Positions 10,327-22,468 of a DNA stretch of 64,000 nt are shown in pieces (the first letter of the stretch is position 1; every line of letters begins with the position of its first letter). The notes under the pieces were generated by a model that was not told where the DNA came from, did not search any database, and worked only from the letters and a program-made list of their open reading frames with translations. The translations under genes were made by a program, and so were the position numbers. The stretch is from Thinopyrum elongatum (Eukaryota; Streptophyta; Magnoliopsida; Poales; Poaceae): NCBI GenBank assembly GCA_011799875.1, contig CM022303.1:67139446-67203445 (forward strand). Reading direction: 5' to 3'.

Positions 10327-10632
10327 GAGATATGTGAACCGGAAATTGCAACCGACCATCTTGTCGAGAAGTTAAATTTAGTTGAAAAAGAAAACGAGTA
10401 TTTGAAAGAAAAATTAAAAAGAATTGAAGAAGAGAAGATGAAACCTGAGTTGTATGTTGCCGATGTCGTCGATGATCACAAGATCAAGATGGATGCAATG
10501 CGCTTGAAGATTAGAAAAATTAGAAAATATGCCATTGATAATGTGGCTTGGTATCATTATGTTGTTGGATCAATTGTTACCTTAGTTGCGATCTTGATCG
10601 CATTTGTTGTTGCATTTAAATGCTTTAGCTAG
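10327..10632 (+). CDS. CACTA gene 1, last exon: coiled-coil protein with C-terminal membrane segment
   Basis: After the acceptor TTATTTAG, the frame reads EICEPEIATDHLVEKL... It is then a Lys/Glu-rich coiled coil (LVEKENEYLKEKLKRIEEEK), a conserved VADVVDDHKIKMDAMRLKIR block, and a C-terminal hydrophobic segment (HYVVGSIVTLVAILIAFVVA) ending FKCFS-stop. I know this type of small protein as an accessory reading frame of Triticeae CACTA elements; its function is unknown. Upstream exons likely lie in 9700-10080 but I cannot define them. The last base of the stop codon is also the first base of the GAGAG target duplication of solo LTR A, so the insertion left this frame intact. Confidence 0.72.
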   Translation, partial: EICEPEIATDHLVEKLNLVEKENEYLKEKLKRIEEEKMKPELYVADVVDDHKIKMDAMRLKIRKIRKYAIDNVAWYHYVVGSIVTLVAILIAFVVAFKCFS

Positions 10633-11548
10633 AGAGTGTAGGAGATATGCCCTAGAGGCAATAATAAATGTTATTATTTATCTCCTTGCTCATAATTATG
10701 TTTATGTTCCATGCTATAACTGCTGTGGTTCCCGAGCCCGTATATCCATAAAGGCTCTGGGGAAAACCCATGTGCACGTGTGGAATAATAAACGGTAAAA
10801 AGTATTCCTAGTCATGCCTCTAAGACTAGCTCAAGTGTTGCATGATGATTATGTTTTCCCAATCATGGGCATGTCTATGCCAGCAGCTTTGAGGGCACAA
10901 TGTTAGAAGAACATTTGTGTTGAATCGACCCGATTGATGTTATGCTACGAGATTCATTCGTCACAAGTTAATGGTTAATAACACAGAGATGGTTAATGTT
11001 TGCATGATTCCTCAGACCATGAGAGTATCGAGTTTCTTCGTGCTTGATTCATGAACTTTGGGGTTTGTTAAACGTCATCCGTAACTGGATGGCTATTACG
11101 GCGGCTTACGGGTTCATGGGAAAGTATGTCAAGTAACTTGATAGCTCAAGATTGGGATTTGCTCCTCCGACGATGGAGAGATATCTCTGGGCCCTCTCGG
11201 TGTTACGGTATCCATCATCGTCTGGCCAGACACTTTGTGATTTGATCACGGGGATGCCGGAACATGGTAATGAGAAAAGAGAACAATACCGGTAACGAGG
11301 TAACTAGCATAGTGGACAAGTTGTTGATCCACGGGAATGCCAATGTAGGGTAACGCAGCAGAAAACAAAAATTTTCCGCCCTACGCACCAGCCCAGGACC
11401 ACTATGGAGACTGCATACAAGGTTTGATCATTTTCGTTACCGACTCGTAGCGCAGCGGAAGTAGAGTCGATGACGATCGGCGGTGCAGATCCCCGCAGCT
11501 AGGATTTACAACCTCCCAACCGCGAGGATGTATACCCTCGTCTTCCCT

Positions 11549-11730
11549 TCGGACAGCCCTCCGGGAGGCGGTCGAACAGTCCACCGGACGATGTCGCGGA
11601 CAGCCCTTCGGGAGGACCTTCGAAACCCGAACGGTCACTCGGACAGCCCTTCGGGAGGACTCACAGAACTCGGACCGTCACTTGGACAGCCCTTCGGGAG
11701 GCACTCTCGAACAGCCCCTCGGGCACTAAG
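11549..11730 (-). repeat. Leader hairpin array in B 3' LTR
   Basis: Degenerate repeats of about 44 bases, each with a core CCCGAAGGGCTGTCC in element sense (GGACAGCCCTTCGGG on the plus strand). Each core can fold as a CCC/GGG hairpin. The same array is in every LTR of this family here. Confidence 0.85.
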
Positions 11731-11936
11731 ATCGAAACTACGACCTCTCTACAGAGTTGCACACATACGGTGTCACCTATCCGGCAGGGCTTCGCCGTCC
11801 AGAACTAGTTCCTGCCGGAACCCAGACAGCCTTTCGGCTCTACGAAACTCTTTTCGTGGGAGGGAGAGAGAAGCCAGATCATTGCATGGCACTTGTATGT
11901 GAGAAGGGATGAGGTTTGGGCAGCCCCCTCACCTCC

Positions 11937-11944
11937 TATTTATA
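11937..11944 (-). promoter_or_regulatory. TATA box of B 3' LTR
   Basis: The minus strand reads CCTATAAATAGG, upstream of the hairpin array in element sense. Confidence 0.6.
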
Positions 11945-12370
11945 GGAAAACCCAAGGGGTAGTGTGCCTCCCAAATTACCAAAAACTCCCATGCAAAAGT
12001 CTTCACATGAGGGTAATATGGACAAAATGGGATGCCATGTGGAGCTCCAAAGAGCTCCACCCCCCTTGGCCGGCCACCCCCTTGGGGGTCCCCCATGAGG
12101 TGCTCTCATGGCCCCCAAAGTCCTTCTAGAAGCCTTTAGCAAAAGCCCTAAAAGGTGGCTTTCCAAAAATACCCCAAAAAGCACTTTCACTATTCACGAC
12201 GACATTTTTCAGCGTCCGTTCGAACTGAAAATATTTATGTGGGCTTAGAACATTTCCAGTACCCACTAAAATAATTTTCAACGTGTTCTGGAACAATTCC
12301 AGTTTAGTGATTTCATCTGCAAAAAGCATCTGAAGCGGTTCCGGCAGCCTCGGAACATTTCCGGTTTTTC

Positions 12371-12383
12371 TTCCAGAAAATTC
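12371..12383. promoter_or_regulatory. HSE-like trimer in B 3' LTR
   Basis: TTC-CA-GAA-AA-TTC is an alternating trimer with 2-base spacing, the form bound by heat-shock factors. More GAA/TTC blocks flank it up to 12418. Activity is not shown. Confidence 0.45.
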
Positions 12384-13529
12384 TCAGAAGTTTCCAGAAT
12401 GATTCTGGCATCCTCCAAGAATTATCAGGCATGTGCCGAAACCATTTTGACTTAATGGTATCCCCTGAAACAACTTTTCAGTTTCACCGGAACTCATCCG
12501 GTGACCTCTCTCTGCGGAACTTTTCCGCTGTCCGAAACTTTTTCGGTGATTTTCTCTCAGACTCCCTGTCTAGTATTCAGCAGATAGATGACCCTTAAGC
12601 GTGTGACCCTATAGGTTCGGTGAAGTATAGACATGACACGGAACCCCTTCCGATCAATGATCAACATCGGAGCCGTGGACACCCATATTGACCCCTATAC
12701 CCACACGAATGAATATTCGAGTGAACCTCCAGTTGCCGTGTGCTATTCCTGTTGCTTCACGATATGTTACAAATACCCGAGGTTAGACATGTTGGCATTC
12801 CCGTGGATCAACAACTTGTCCACTATGCTAGTTACCTCGTTACCGGTATTGTTCTCTTTTCTCGTTACCGTGTTCCGGCATCCCCGTGATCAAATCACAA
12901 AGTGTCTGGCCAGACGATGATGGATACCGTAACACCGAGAGGGCCCAGAGATATCTCTCCATCGTTGGAGGAGCAAATCCCAATCTTGAGCTATCAAGTT
13001 ACTTGACATACTTTCCCATGAACCCGTAAGCCGCCGTAATAGCCATCCAGTTACGGATGACGTTTAACAAACCCCAAAGTTCATGAATCAAGCATGAAGA
13101 AACTCGATACTCTCATGGTCTGAGGAATTATGCAAACGTTAACCATCTCTGTGTTATTAACCATTAACTTGTGACGAATGAATCTCATAGCATAACATCA
13201 ATCGGGTCGATTCAACACAAATGTTCTTCTAACATTGTGCCCTCAAAGTTGCTGGCATAGACATGCCCATGATTGGAAAAACATAATCATCATGCAACAC
13301 TTGAGCTAGTCTTAGAGGCATGACTAGGAATACATTTTACCGTTTATTATTCCACACGTGCACAATTTTACCGTTTATTATTCCACACGTGCACATGGGT
13401 TTTCCCCAGAGCCTTTATGGATATACGGGCTCGGGAATCACAGCAGTTATAGCATGGAACATAAACATAATAATGAGCATGGAGATAAATAATAACATTT
13501 ATTATTGCCTCTAGGGCATATCTCCTACA

Positions 13530-13541
13530 GACTCCCACTTG
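13530..13541 (-). other. Polypurine tract of Copia B
   Basis: The minus strand reads CAAGTGGGAGTC directly before the LTR start. It is identical to the tract of element C at 35891-35902. Confidence 0.8.
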
Positions 13542-16500
13542 CACTAGAGTCAATAATCTAGTTAATGCTAATGCACTTTACACCTGTGGCACACCGGTGT
13601 AAATATGCTTCACATGTGGTATAGCCTGATGTCCAACGGATCTGACGACTTCAGCTCCGTGTGTATCTTTGCGTATCCTCGCGTTTTTACGCTTTCACAA
13701 AATTCATATTTTGTGTGGACTTGGCTTTGTATGTATGTGAATCATAGGTCGAACCTGGATTCCTCAGACTGAGTTATGGAGCAACTACCTGCAGTAGTGT
13801 CCCATTGACAAAAGCCATCTTGGAACCATACCAAGTTCATGAATGAACTATATGATTCAACATTTTCTTTGTCGCTTCGAAAGCGGTAACATACTTAGCC
13901 TCTATTATAGAATTCGCCACAGTAATTTGTTTGGAAACTTTTTCCAACTAACTGTGCCACCACATTGTGTGTTACAAAAAACCCTTAACTTAAATCGAAA
14001 ATCGCTTCGAGCATGGCTGAAGACTGTATCGATGTAACCTTTTACAATGAACTCTTCATGATCTCCGCTTGCGAGAAAACATGTCATCAGTGCTACTATA
14101 GTACTCAATGACCCTTTTTCACTGTTGTCCCATGATCAGTACTTTTGATCACTTTGGTATCTATACTCGCAACAACTTTGGGAGTATTGGACATATCTGG
14201 TTGTTTTTACATACCATGGAATACATGATTAATCCAAACACAAGAGTGTATGGAATCTCCATCATGTATTTTGCTCATCAGTGTTTTGGGACACCGAGTC
14301 TTGCAAAAACTCTTTCCATGTGACTTCGGCAAGAATCACTCCTTGACATTTTTAATGCTAAAAGGTTTTAGCATCTTGTCAATATGTATCTTTGCTCAGC
14401 CCTATTAGGTAAATCTATCTCCATAGATCATCATGCCTAATATAAAGGCTATTTAGCCCAAGCACTTCATTGAAAAACTATTTCCAAATGAAGTCCTAAT
14501 TCGTGTCAAGAAATTTAATTCCAATTACCAATGTGTCAAGCACACAAGGTTTTTAGAAATAATATTATGCTCCCACTTACTTTCTTGAATTATAAGCATC
14601 TTCGTTATCCATTGATGAAGTCAAAACTCCTTTGACCATTTCATCAAAACATGAAGATTCCAACTCCACTTTGCTCTCTTCTGTCCATCGCTGGAACTCT
14701 GAAGTTTGCACCCTTACTAGCATCCTCTGGATTGACAAAATACCTTGGACTGTAACACATGCAAGTCCTTGGTTTCATTTCCATCAGATGGAAATCCTTT
14801 TGTCTTCCATTGTTTTATATCTCATGATATGAAATATGTATTAATTGCTAGTTCAACCCGAACCGACTTTAAGCATCGCTACGGTGAAGCAACCTCATCG
14901 TAGTCAACTCCTTGAACTTGTATATTGCAACAAGTCGAGCTTTATGGATAAAACATTTTTATTCGTATCAGTTATAGTTCCATAAATATTCGTCAGACTC
15001 TAAGTCTTCCGAAAGGTGTATCAAGGTTTTAATCTTGAATCACTTATATGGAAACTATCTCGGATTGTATTGGCATTTAGCCAATTCCGGAGTCAGGGCC
15101 CATCAACGCTTCCTTGTGTATCGTAGGTATACTGTTGTCTAACAACAATATCTCGTTTGCGCACCTGAGAGGTTTGCACGAGCCTTGCCCACGTGGTTCA
15201 GCTGCAAGTTCGATCGAAGTCCATACATTTTATTGTAGAGACTTTCGTATCAATCGCAGTAGGAAACTCTGGAATTACTTCCAAGGTCTCTTTCCTTTGA
15301 CCTGATGACGAAGATACTGTTTATCTCGTCGAGTTGCACTATTCTCCCACTCACCTTTTGAAAGAACCATTTTCTTCAAAAAGCATACCGTTCTTTGTGG
15401 CAAACCTATTTGCCTCGGTATAGTGAGGGAGGAATACCCAATTACTTGGGATAACCTACAAAGTAGCACTTGTCTGATTTGGAATAGGTTTGTAACCTTT
15501 TACACAAGCCCCATATTCCAAATGTTAAGAAAAGATACAACATGGTTGGGCGTACCATACCATGGCGTCATTTCAACAGACCTGATGGAGCTCTTTTCAG
15601 TGTAAAAGCCGCAGTCTCTAAAGCATCACTTTAAAAGGGATAATGGCAAATTTATTTATGTCATATTTGATCTTACCATGTCATAAATGGTTCGATTACA
15701 TCTTCACGGACTTTCCACTTGCAGTGGTGTTCCGGGAGGTGCAAGTTATGAAACCACTTTCACAACTCATCAGACATTCGCTAAACTTGTAACTCAAATA
15801 TTCCTTTCTGCAATCCAATTGTAGAAACATAATTTTCTTGTTACAATAACTTCTACTTCATTGTCGAAAACCTTTTGACTGAATTCAAAAGATCTAGACT
15901 TACGTCTCATCAAGTAAATATCCATATATCTACTTGAGTCATTTCTGAAGATAGATAAATCCACTACTTGCAACAACATTTATTGGACTACATACATCAT
16001 GATGCATGATCACCAATACGTTCTTTGTTCGTTCCTTATGGCCTGTGAACGGTATTTTAGTCACTTCACTTTTCGGAGAAAAGTTGCAAGTGTCAGATGA
16101 TTCAAAATCAAATGACTTCAAAATCCATCATAATGGAATTTTCCATGCGGGTTTCTCCAATGTGACCAAATGCAGTGCCACACTTGTGTGGTATTCTTTT
16201 AGTCTTGCGACATTTAGCGTCAGTGTTATGGATGTATCATATTACCATCAATATTCATAATTTACGTCCCATCTGGATGGAAGCATGGCCCTTCATGTTA
16301 TTCATAATACTGAACAACAATTGTTCTTTTATGAACAACCCTTTTGCAAGAAACATTTTGCAATGGGCTAGAGTGTATGAAACTCTAAAATGAATTATTA
16401 AAGTAAATCCAGATGTAATATATTAATATCATTATTCATAACATACATCTCATTCTCAATGAATGTATGGCCCTTATGTTATTCATAACTTCGAACATCA

Positions 16501-18850
16501 AAAGTTCTCTTATGAACAACCTTCTTGCAAGATACCTTATGCAATGGGCTAGAGTTTGTGAAACTCTAAATGAATTATGAAAATAAATACAGACGGTAAT
16601 ACACCGATGGAAGGTATAGTAACATTTTACTATGTTCCCTGTGTATACCAAAACCTCATTCTTGGCTAGTCTTTCAGGCCATAGTAGTTCTTACATCGAG
16701 TTGCAACAGAATGCAATCGAGCGGGTATATTTGTGATTAACTCACAATACCCAAGAATTAGTGATTAACAATTTAATCATAATTCCCAAGAACTATATCT
16801 TTGACCAGCCTTCTATATATCAAAAACTTGTATGACATTCATGCTTGAGCTGGATATTCCAGTCTTCTCTCTTTTTGCCTTTATACTTCTAACAGTTTAA
16901 CTTTTAGTATTTCTCCTACTCTCAGAAGCACCCAACTTAAGAGTGGCATTAGCCCTGGACTTCCTAGGCGTGAAAGTTTCACTAACACCCTTCAGACACT
17001 TCCATTATCTTTAAGTTGTTGTTTTATTCACCTTTCATCATATGATAGGCGTTCTACTGGATCCCTCTCTTATCAGTCTAATGCATAGTAAACTCCTTTA
17101 CTAATAGTTTGCAAACAAACATTGCTTTGGATATCTCATATCTTTTAGCCTTTGTCTGTCTCTGAAAATGATTTTCAGATTCCATGAATATCACATAACT
17201 ATCCAAACTTTCGAAGTTCAGGTCTATGGAAGCAAATGTATTGCACTTGACTGAAACGGAATTCTAGCTTTTGGATCGAAGGACGAGAGTCACATGATCC
17301 ATAGCATAAGCGAGAGAATACCAAAGTATGCGATAGGACAAAGTCCTTCTCGGCACTCTTGAGGACAATCCTCACATTACGTTACCAACCGTAAAGTTTT
17401 AACCAGATATTTAACAGCTATTCAATTTTAATAGGGAAGGTGGAAACGCGAGCCATTATTCTACAACTATTATGCAAATCACACTTTAGAAACTGTTCAA
17501 AATTAATTGCACCGAGAATTAAACAGGTTAATTCAACAGTGCTCTCCCACTCAAATCAATATCTCTCATAATTGATTGTGAGCGATTCAAGATCCATATT
17601 ACAATTCAACGCCAAGGATGTGTCCATCTCAAGTGACGAAAATTGCAATCGGTAGGCCAACTTGCCAATCACATCTCTATGTGACTCTTGTTCATCTTTC
17701 GATGGGCGTGTTCCGAGCTCAGGACGCTCCTCCAGAACGTCAAGACAACCAAGTGATCTTGCTGCGAGGTCTCAACTCACCCGCCTCACACTTCCCTAAT
17801 CGTTCGCACCCATGTGTCCATGTGATGCCCCGAAAAGTTAGGTGCCGTGACGGTGCTACACTTGGGAGAACACTAACTACTTGATATTTTTGTGAGAGAT
17901 CACCCTAATAAAAGCGACTACCGCGCAATCAAAAAGGGTGCATCATAAGGGATAAACATCTCAGGCAATTCATAATAGCATGATATGGTATAGCCCTTTC
18001 TGACGGAGAAGTCTTGTATTTCTTCGTCTTCGGCATTCGCGTCGGTGTTCACCTTCGCGAAGATTGCCACCACCATGTCGATGCACCAGATAATATTGCT
18101 ATCTTTATAGCTAATAAAATAATGCATTACAACAAGGTTGACACGCAGGTCATTAAAGTGCAATCATATGGCTCTAGCCATCATGCCGAATCATGACACG
18201 CAGGTCATGTTAATAAATTTACATTATATAGTCATCTCAAACATAATCAAATTATTATGAGCACTGCTATACCACATCATATGCACATGCAAACCCTCCT
18301 GCAAAACCAAGTTATACGCCTCTAATTGGATCATGCAAAAACTTGTTTTACGTGGCTTCTAAGGTTTCGAAACAAACCGAAGCTACCAACGTCCATCATC
18401 AAGTATGATAATTCAAGTCGCTAGATTAACAATGCGGGGTGTATGAAACATGAGATAATAAAATCTCGAGCCCCATACTGAACTTCGTCATACGCATGAC
18501 CCCCGTGCAGATCATATCTGCATTGCCCTTTCGTCTGCGAAACATCCATCTTTCTTTAACTAAAGTGGAACCCAAAGAACTGTTAGCACTTCGTTGATCT
18601 GTCAATCAGCATACTCAGGAGCAGCATGAAAGGATCGCGGATTGCCAGAACTTTGTGAGATTCCACGATGCTGTCAAGATCAGGACTACGCAAATTCAAG
18701 GGAAGCAACAAGAACATCGGGTAACAGATTTCATCTGCTACCCGCATAAATAATTTTCAGTAATAGAACTCATCTACTACCTAATTATATTGTGCAACAC
18801 CCATACATCTCTATGTATTCTAGATCGCAACCTGCATCTACGCATAACCT

Positions 18851-18863
18851 GGCTCTGATACCA
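18851..18863 (-). other. Primer-binding site of Copia B
   Basis: The minus strand reads TGGTATCAGAGCC, complementary to the 3' end of tRNA-iMet, one base after the 5' LTR end. Confidence 0.92.
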
Positions 18864-18864
18864 C

Positions 18865-21035
18865 TGTAGGGTAACGCAGCAGAAAACAAAAATTTTCCGC
18901 CCTACGCACCAGCCCAGGACCACTATGGAGACTGCATACAAGGTTTGATCATTTTCGTTACCGACTCGTAGCGCAGCGGAAGTAGAGTCGATGACGATCG
19001 GCGGTGCAGATCCCCGCAGCTAGGATTTACAACCTCCCAACCGCGAGGATGTATACCCTCGTCTTCCCTTCGGACAGCCCTCCGGGAGGCGGTCGAACAG
19101 TCCACCGGACGATGTCGCGGACAGCCCTTCGGGAGGACCTTCGAAACCCGAACGGTCACTCGGACAGCCCTTCGGGAGGACTCACAGAACTCGGACCGTC
19201 ACTTGGACAGCCCTTCGGGAGGCACTCTCGAACAGCCCCTCGGGCACTAAGATCGAAACTACGACCTCTCTACAGAGTTGCACACATACAGTGTCACCTA
19301 TCCGGCAGGGCTTCGCCGTCCAGAACTAGTTCCTGCCGGAACCCAGACAGCCTTTCGGCTCTACGAAACTCTTTTCGTGGGAGGGAGAGAGAAGCCAGAT
19401 AACATCTTGGCATGTGTATGAGAGCAAGGGATGGGGAGAATGGCAGCCCCTTCTCCTCCTTTTATAGGCCAAGGCAAGGGGTGGGGTGGGATGTTGAAAT
19501 ACCAAAATACCCAAGCTTCATGTCACACATGAAAGGGCATAATGGTAACACAAGGGGGGCACCAAGGGGACACCACCATGGCAGCCCTTGGGCCGGCCCA
19601 CACCTTGTCTCCCCATGGGGGGGGCCCCCCCAACAAGCCACCAACATGTCTCCATGAAACATGCATGCTCCCTAGACAAAAAGCCACCAAACATGCAACC
19701 CCCGATTCGTGGGATCTTGTCCCCTCGCGCTGAGACAAGATGTTTTCCGCGAAACTTTTTCTGAAAAATTCCAGAAGGTCCCAGAACATTTCCGGCACCC
19801 TCTAAAATTATTCTGGGCATGATCCGAAACATTTTCGATGCGGTGGTTTTCATCAGCGGAAAGCATTAACAGCGGTTACGGCAGTTTCGGAACATTTCCG
19901 GTTTTTCTCTCCGAAAATTCCCAGAAGTTCCCAGACCAATTCTGGCATCCTCTGAAAATTTCCAGGCGGTGCCGAAACCCTTTTTGACCAAATAATATAT
20001 TCCGAAACAACTTTTCGGTTTTACCGAAACTCTTTCGGTGTTCTCTCTCTCGGAACTCTTCCGTTGTCTCCGAAACATTTTCGGTGACTTTCTCTCAGAC
20101 TCCCTGTCTAGCGTTCAACAGATAGATGACCCTTAAGCGTGTGACCCTATAGGTTCGGTGAAGTATAGACATGACCGGAACACTTTCCGATCAATGATCA
20201 GCATCGGAGCCGTGGACACCCATATTAACCCCTATACCCACACGAATGAATATTCGAGTGAACCTCCAGTTGCCGTGTGCTATTCCTGTTGCTTCGCGAT
20301 ATGTTACAAATACCCGAGGTGAGACATGTTGGCATTCCCGTGGATCAACAACTTGTCCACTATGCTAGTTACCTCGTTACCGGTATTGTTCTCTTTTCTC
20401 GTTACCGTGTTCCGGCATCCCCGTGATCAAATCACAAAGTGTCTGGCCAGACGATGATGGATACCGTAACACCGAGAGGGCCCAGAGATATCTCTCCATC
20501 GTTGGAGGAGCAAATCCCAATCTTGAGCTATCAAGTTACTTGACATACTTTCCCATGAACCCGTAAGCTGCCGTAATAGCCATCCAGTTACGGATGACGT
20601 TTAACAAACCCCAAAGTTCATGAATCAAGCATGAAGAAACTCGATACTCTCATGGTCTGAGGAATTATGCAAACGTTAACCATCTCTGTGTTATTAACCA
20701 TTAACTTGTGACGAATGAATCTCATAGCATAACATCAATCGGGTCGATTCAACACAAATGTTCTTCTAACATTGTGCCCTCAAAGTTGCTGGCATAGACA
20801 TGCCCATGATTGGGAAAACATAATCATCATGCAACACTTGAGCTAGTCTTAGAGGCATGACTAGGAATACATTTTACCGTTTATTATTCCACACGTGCAC
20901 ATGGGTTTTCCCCAGAGCCTTTATGGATATACGGGCTCAGGAACCACAGCAGTTATAGCATGGAACATAAACATAATAATGAGCATGGAGATAAATAATA
21001 ACATTTATTATTGCCTCTAGGGCATATCTCCTACA
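18865..21035 (-). repeat. 5' LTR of Copia B
   Basis: 2171 bases. It is nearly identical to the 3' LTR at both ends but different in a central block (about 19402-20040). The TATA-like TATAAAAG, on the minus strand, lies near 19459-19466. Confidence 0.95.
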
Positions 21036-21465
21036 GCCAACATGTCTCACCTCGGGTATTTGTAACATATCGCGAAGCAACAGGAATAGCACACGGCAAC
21101 TGGAGGTTCACTCGAATATTCATTCGTGTGGGTATAGGGGTCAATATGGGTGTCCACGGCTCCGATGTTGATCATTGATCGGAAAGGGTTCCGTGTCATG
21201 TCTATACTTCACCGAACCTATAGGGTCACATGCTTAAGGGTCATCTATCTGCTGAATACTAGACAGGGAGTCTGAGAGAAAATCACCGAAAAGTTTCGGA
21301 CACCGAAAAAGTTTCGGACAGCGGAAAAGTTCCGCAGAGAGAGGTCACCGGATGAGTTCTGGTGAAACTGAAAAGTTGTTTCAGAGGATACCATAAAGTC
21401 AAATTAGTTTCAGCACATGCCCGATAATTCTTGGAGGGTGCCAGAATCATTCTGGAAACTTTTGG

Positions 21466-21478
21466 GAATTTTCTGGAA
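21466..21478. promoter_or_regulatory. HSE-like trimer in solo LTR A
   Basis: GAA-TT-TTC-TG-GAA at 21466-21478, inside a longer run of alternating GAA and TTC blocks starting near 21443. Confidence 0.45.
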
Positions 21479-21781
21479 GAAAAACCGGAAATGTTCCGGA
21501 GCTACCGGAACCACTTCAGATGCTTTTCGCAGATGAAAATCACTAATCTGGAATTGTTCCAAAACGCATTGAAAATTATTTTAGTGGGTACTGGAAATGT
21601 TCTAAGCCCACATAAATATTTTCAGTTCGAACGGACGCTGAAAAATGTTGTCATGAATAGTGAAAGTGCTTTTTGGGTTACTTTTTGGAAAGCCACCTTT
21701 TTGGGCTTTTGCTTCAAAATATCTTGGAGATGACATGGATGGATGTGGCTGAAATTTCAGCCCCTCCACCCCTCCTTCTCC

Positions 21782-21789
21782 TATAAATA
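21782..21789 (+). promoter_or_regulatory. TATA box of solo LTR A
   Basis: TATAAATA, followed by the leader with the CCCGAAGGGCTGTCC repeats at about 22020-22180. Confidence 0.65.
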
Positions 21790-22468
21790 GAGGTGGAGGG
21801 GGCTGCCCAAACTCACTCATTCTCACATACAAGTGCCATGCATTATCTGGCTTCTCTCTCCCTCCCAGGAAAAGAGTTTCGTAGAGCCGAAAGGCTGTCT
21901 GGGTTCCGGTGGGAACTAGTTCTGGACGGCGAAGCCCTGCCGGATAGATGACACCGTATGTGTGCAACTCTGTAGACAGGTCGTAGTTTCGATCTTAGTG
22001 CCCGAGGGGCTGTTCGAGAGTGCCTCCCGAAGGGCTGTCCATGTGACGGTCCGAGTTCTGTGAGTCCTCCCGAAGGGCTGTCCAAGTGACGGTCCGAGTT
22101 CTATGAGTCCTCCCGAAGGGCTGTCCGCGACACCGTCCGGGGGACTGTCCGACCGCCTCCCGGAGGGCTGTTCGAGTGGCGGATGAGCGTATACATCCTC
22201 GCGGTTGGGAGGTTGTAAATCCTAGCTGCGGGGATCTGCACCGCCGATCATCATCGACTCTACTTCCACTGCGCTACGAGTCGGTAACGAAAATGATCAA
22301 ACCTTGTATGCAGTCTCCATAGTGGTCCTGGGCTGGTGCGTAGGTCGGAAATTTTTTGTTTTCTGCTGCGTTACCCTACAGAGAGTTTGTATGTTGTTTT
22401 ATGAAAATAAGTGTGTATGAACTTTATGTATGAACGTGTATTAATTTGGTCTTTTCGGTGTTGTGTAA

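Larger units (their letters stand above)
11344..13529 (-). repeat. 3' LTR of Copia B
   Basis: 2186 bases. In element sense it starts TGTAGGAGATATGCC (at 13529) and ends TTACCCTACA. A 38-base stretch (TTTTACCGTTTATTATTCCA...) is duplicated in tandem near 13335-13395, which is absent from the other LTR. The U3 block at about 11893-12500 differs strongly from the partner LTR. Confidence 0.95.
13530..18864 (-). pseudogene. Decayed Copia B internal region
   Basis: No long open frame on either strand. On the minus strand, traces of Copia pol remain: an integrase-like stretch near 16121-15800 (GHKERTKNVL...HHDVCSPINV) and RNase H-like traces near 14108-13905 (DHEEFIVKGYIDTVF). The order matches Angela-type pol. 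Stops and shifts are spread throughout, so no pol protein can be made. Collinear with 30560-35902 of element C. Confidence 0.75.
11344..21035 (-). mobile_element. Copia element 'B', full length, non-autonomous
   Basis: LTRs at 11344-13529 (3') and 18865-21035 (5'), flanked by GCCAA on both sides. The primer site and polypurine tract are in the right places. The internal region of about 5.3 kb has no long open frame. It keeps faint Copia pol similarity, in the order expected for Angela-type pol, in the same decayed form as element C. It therefore needs proteins from a related autonomous element. Confidence 0.95.
10632..22385 (+). mobile_element. Solo Copia LTR 'A' split by element B
   Basis: LTR sequence 10637-11343 plus 21041-22380 (about 2.05 kb when joined) starts TGTAGGAGATATGCCCTAGAGG and ends TTACCCTACA. 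It is flanked by GAGAG at 10632-10636 and 22381-22385. No internal region follows, so it is a solo LTR left by recombination between the two LTRs of one element. Plus orientation. Copia B sits at the duplicated GCCAA (11339-11343, 21036-21040). Confidence 0.95.

Noticed and set aside
11883..12190. Short open frames near the B LTR promoter
   Set aside because: Not kept between LTR copies; they overlap the TATA region and vary with the hypervariable block.
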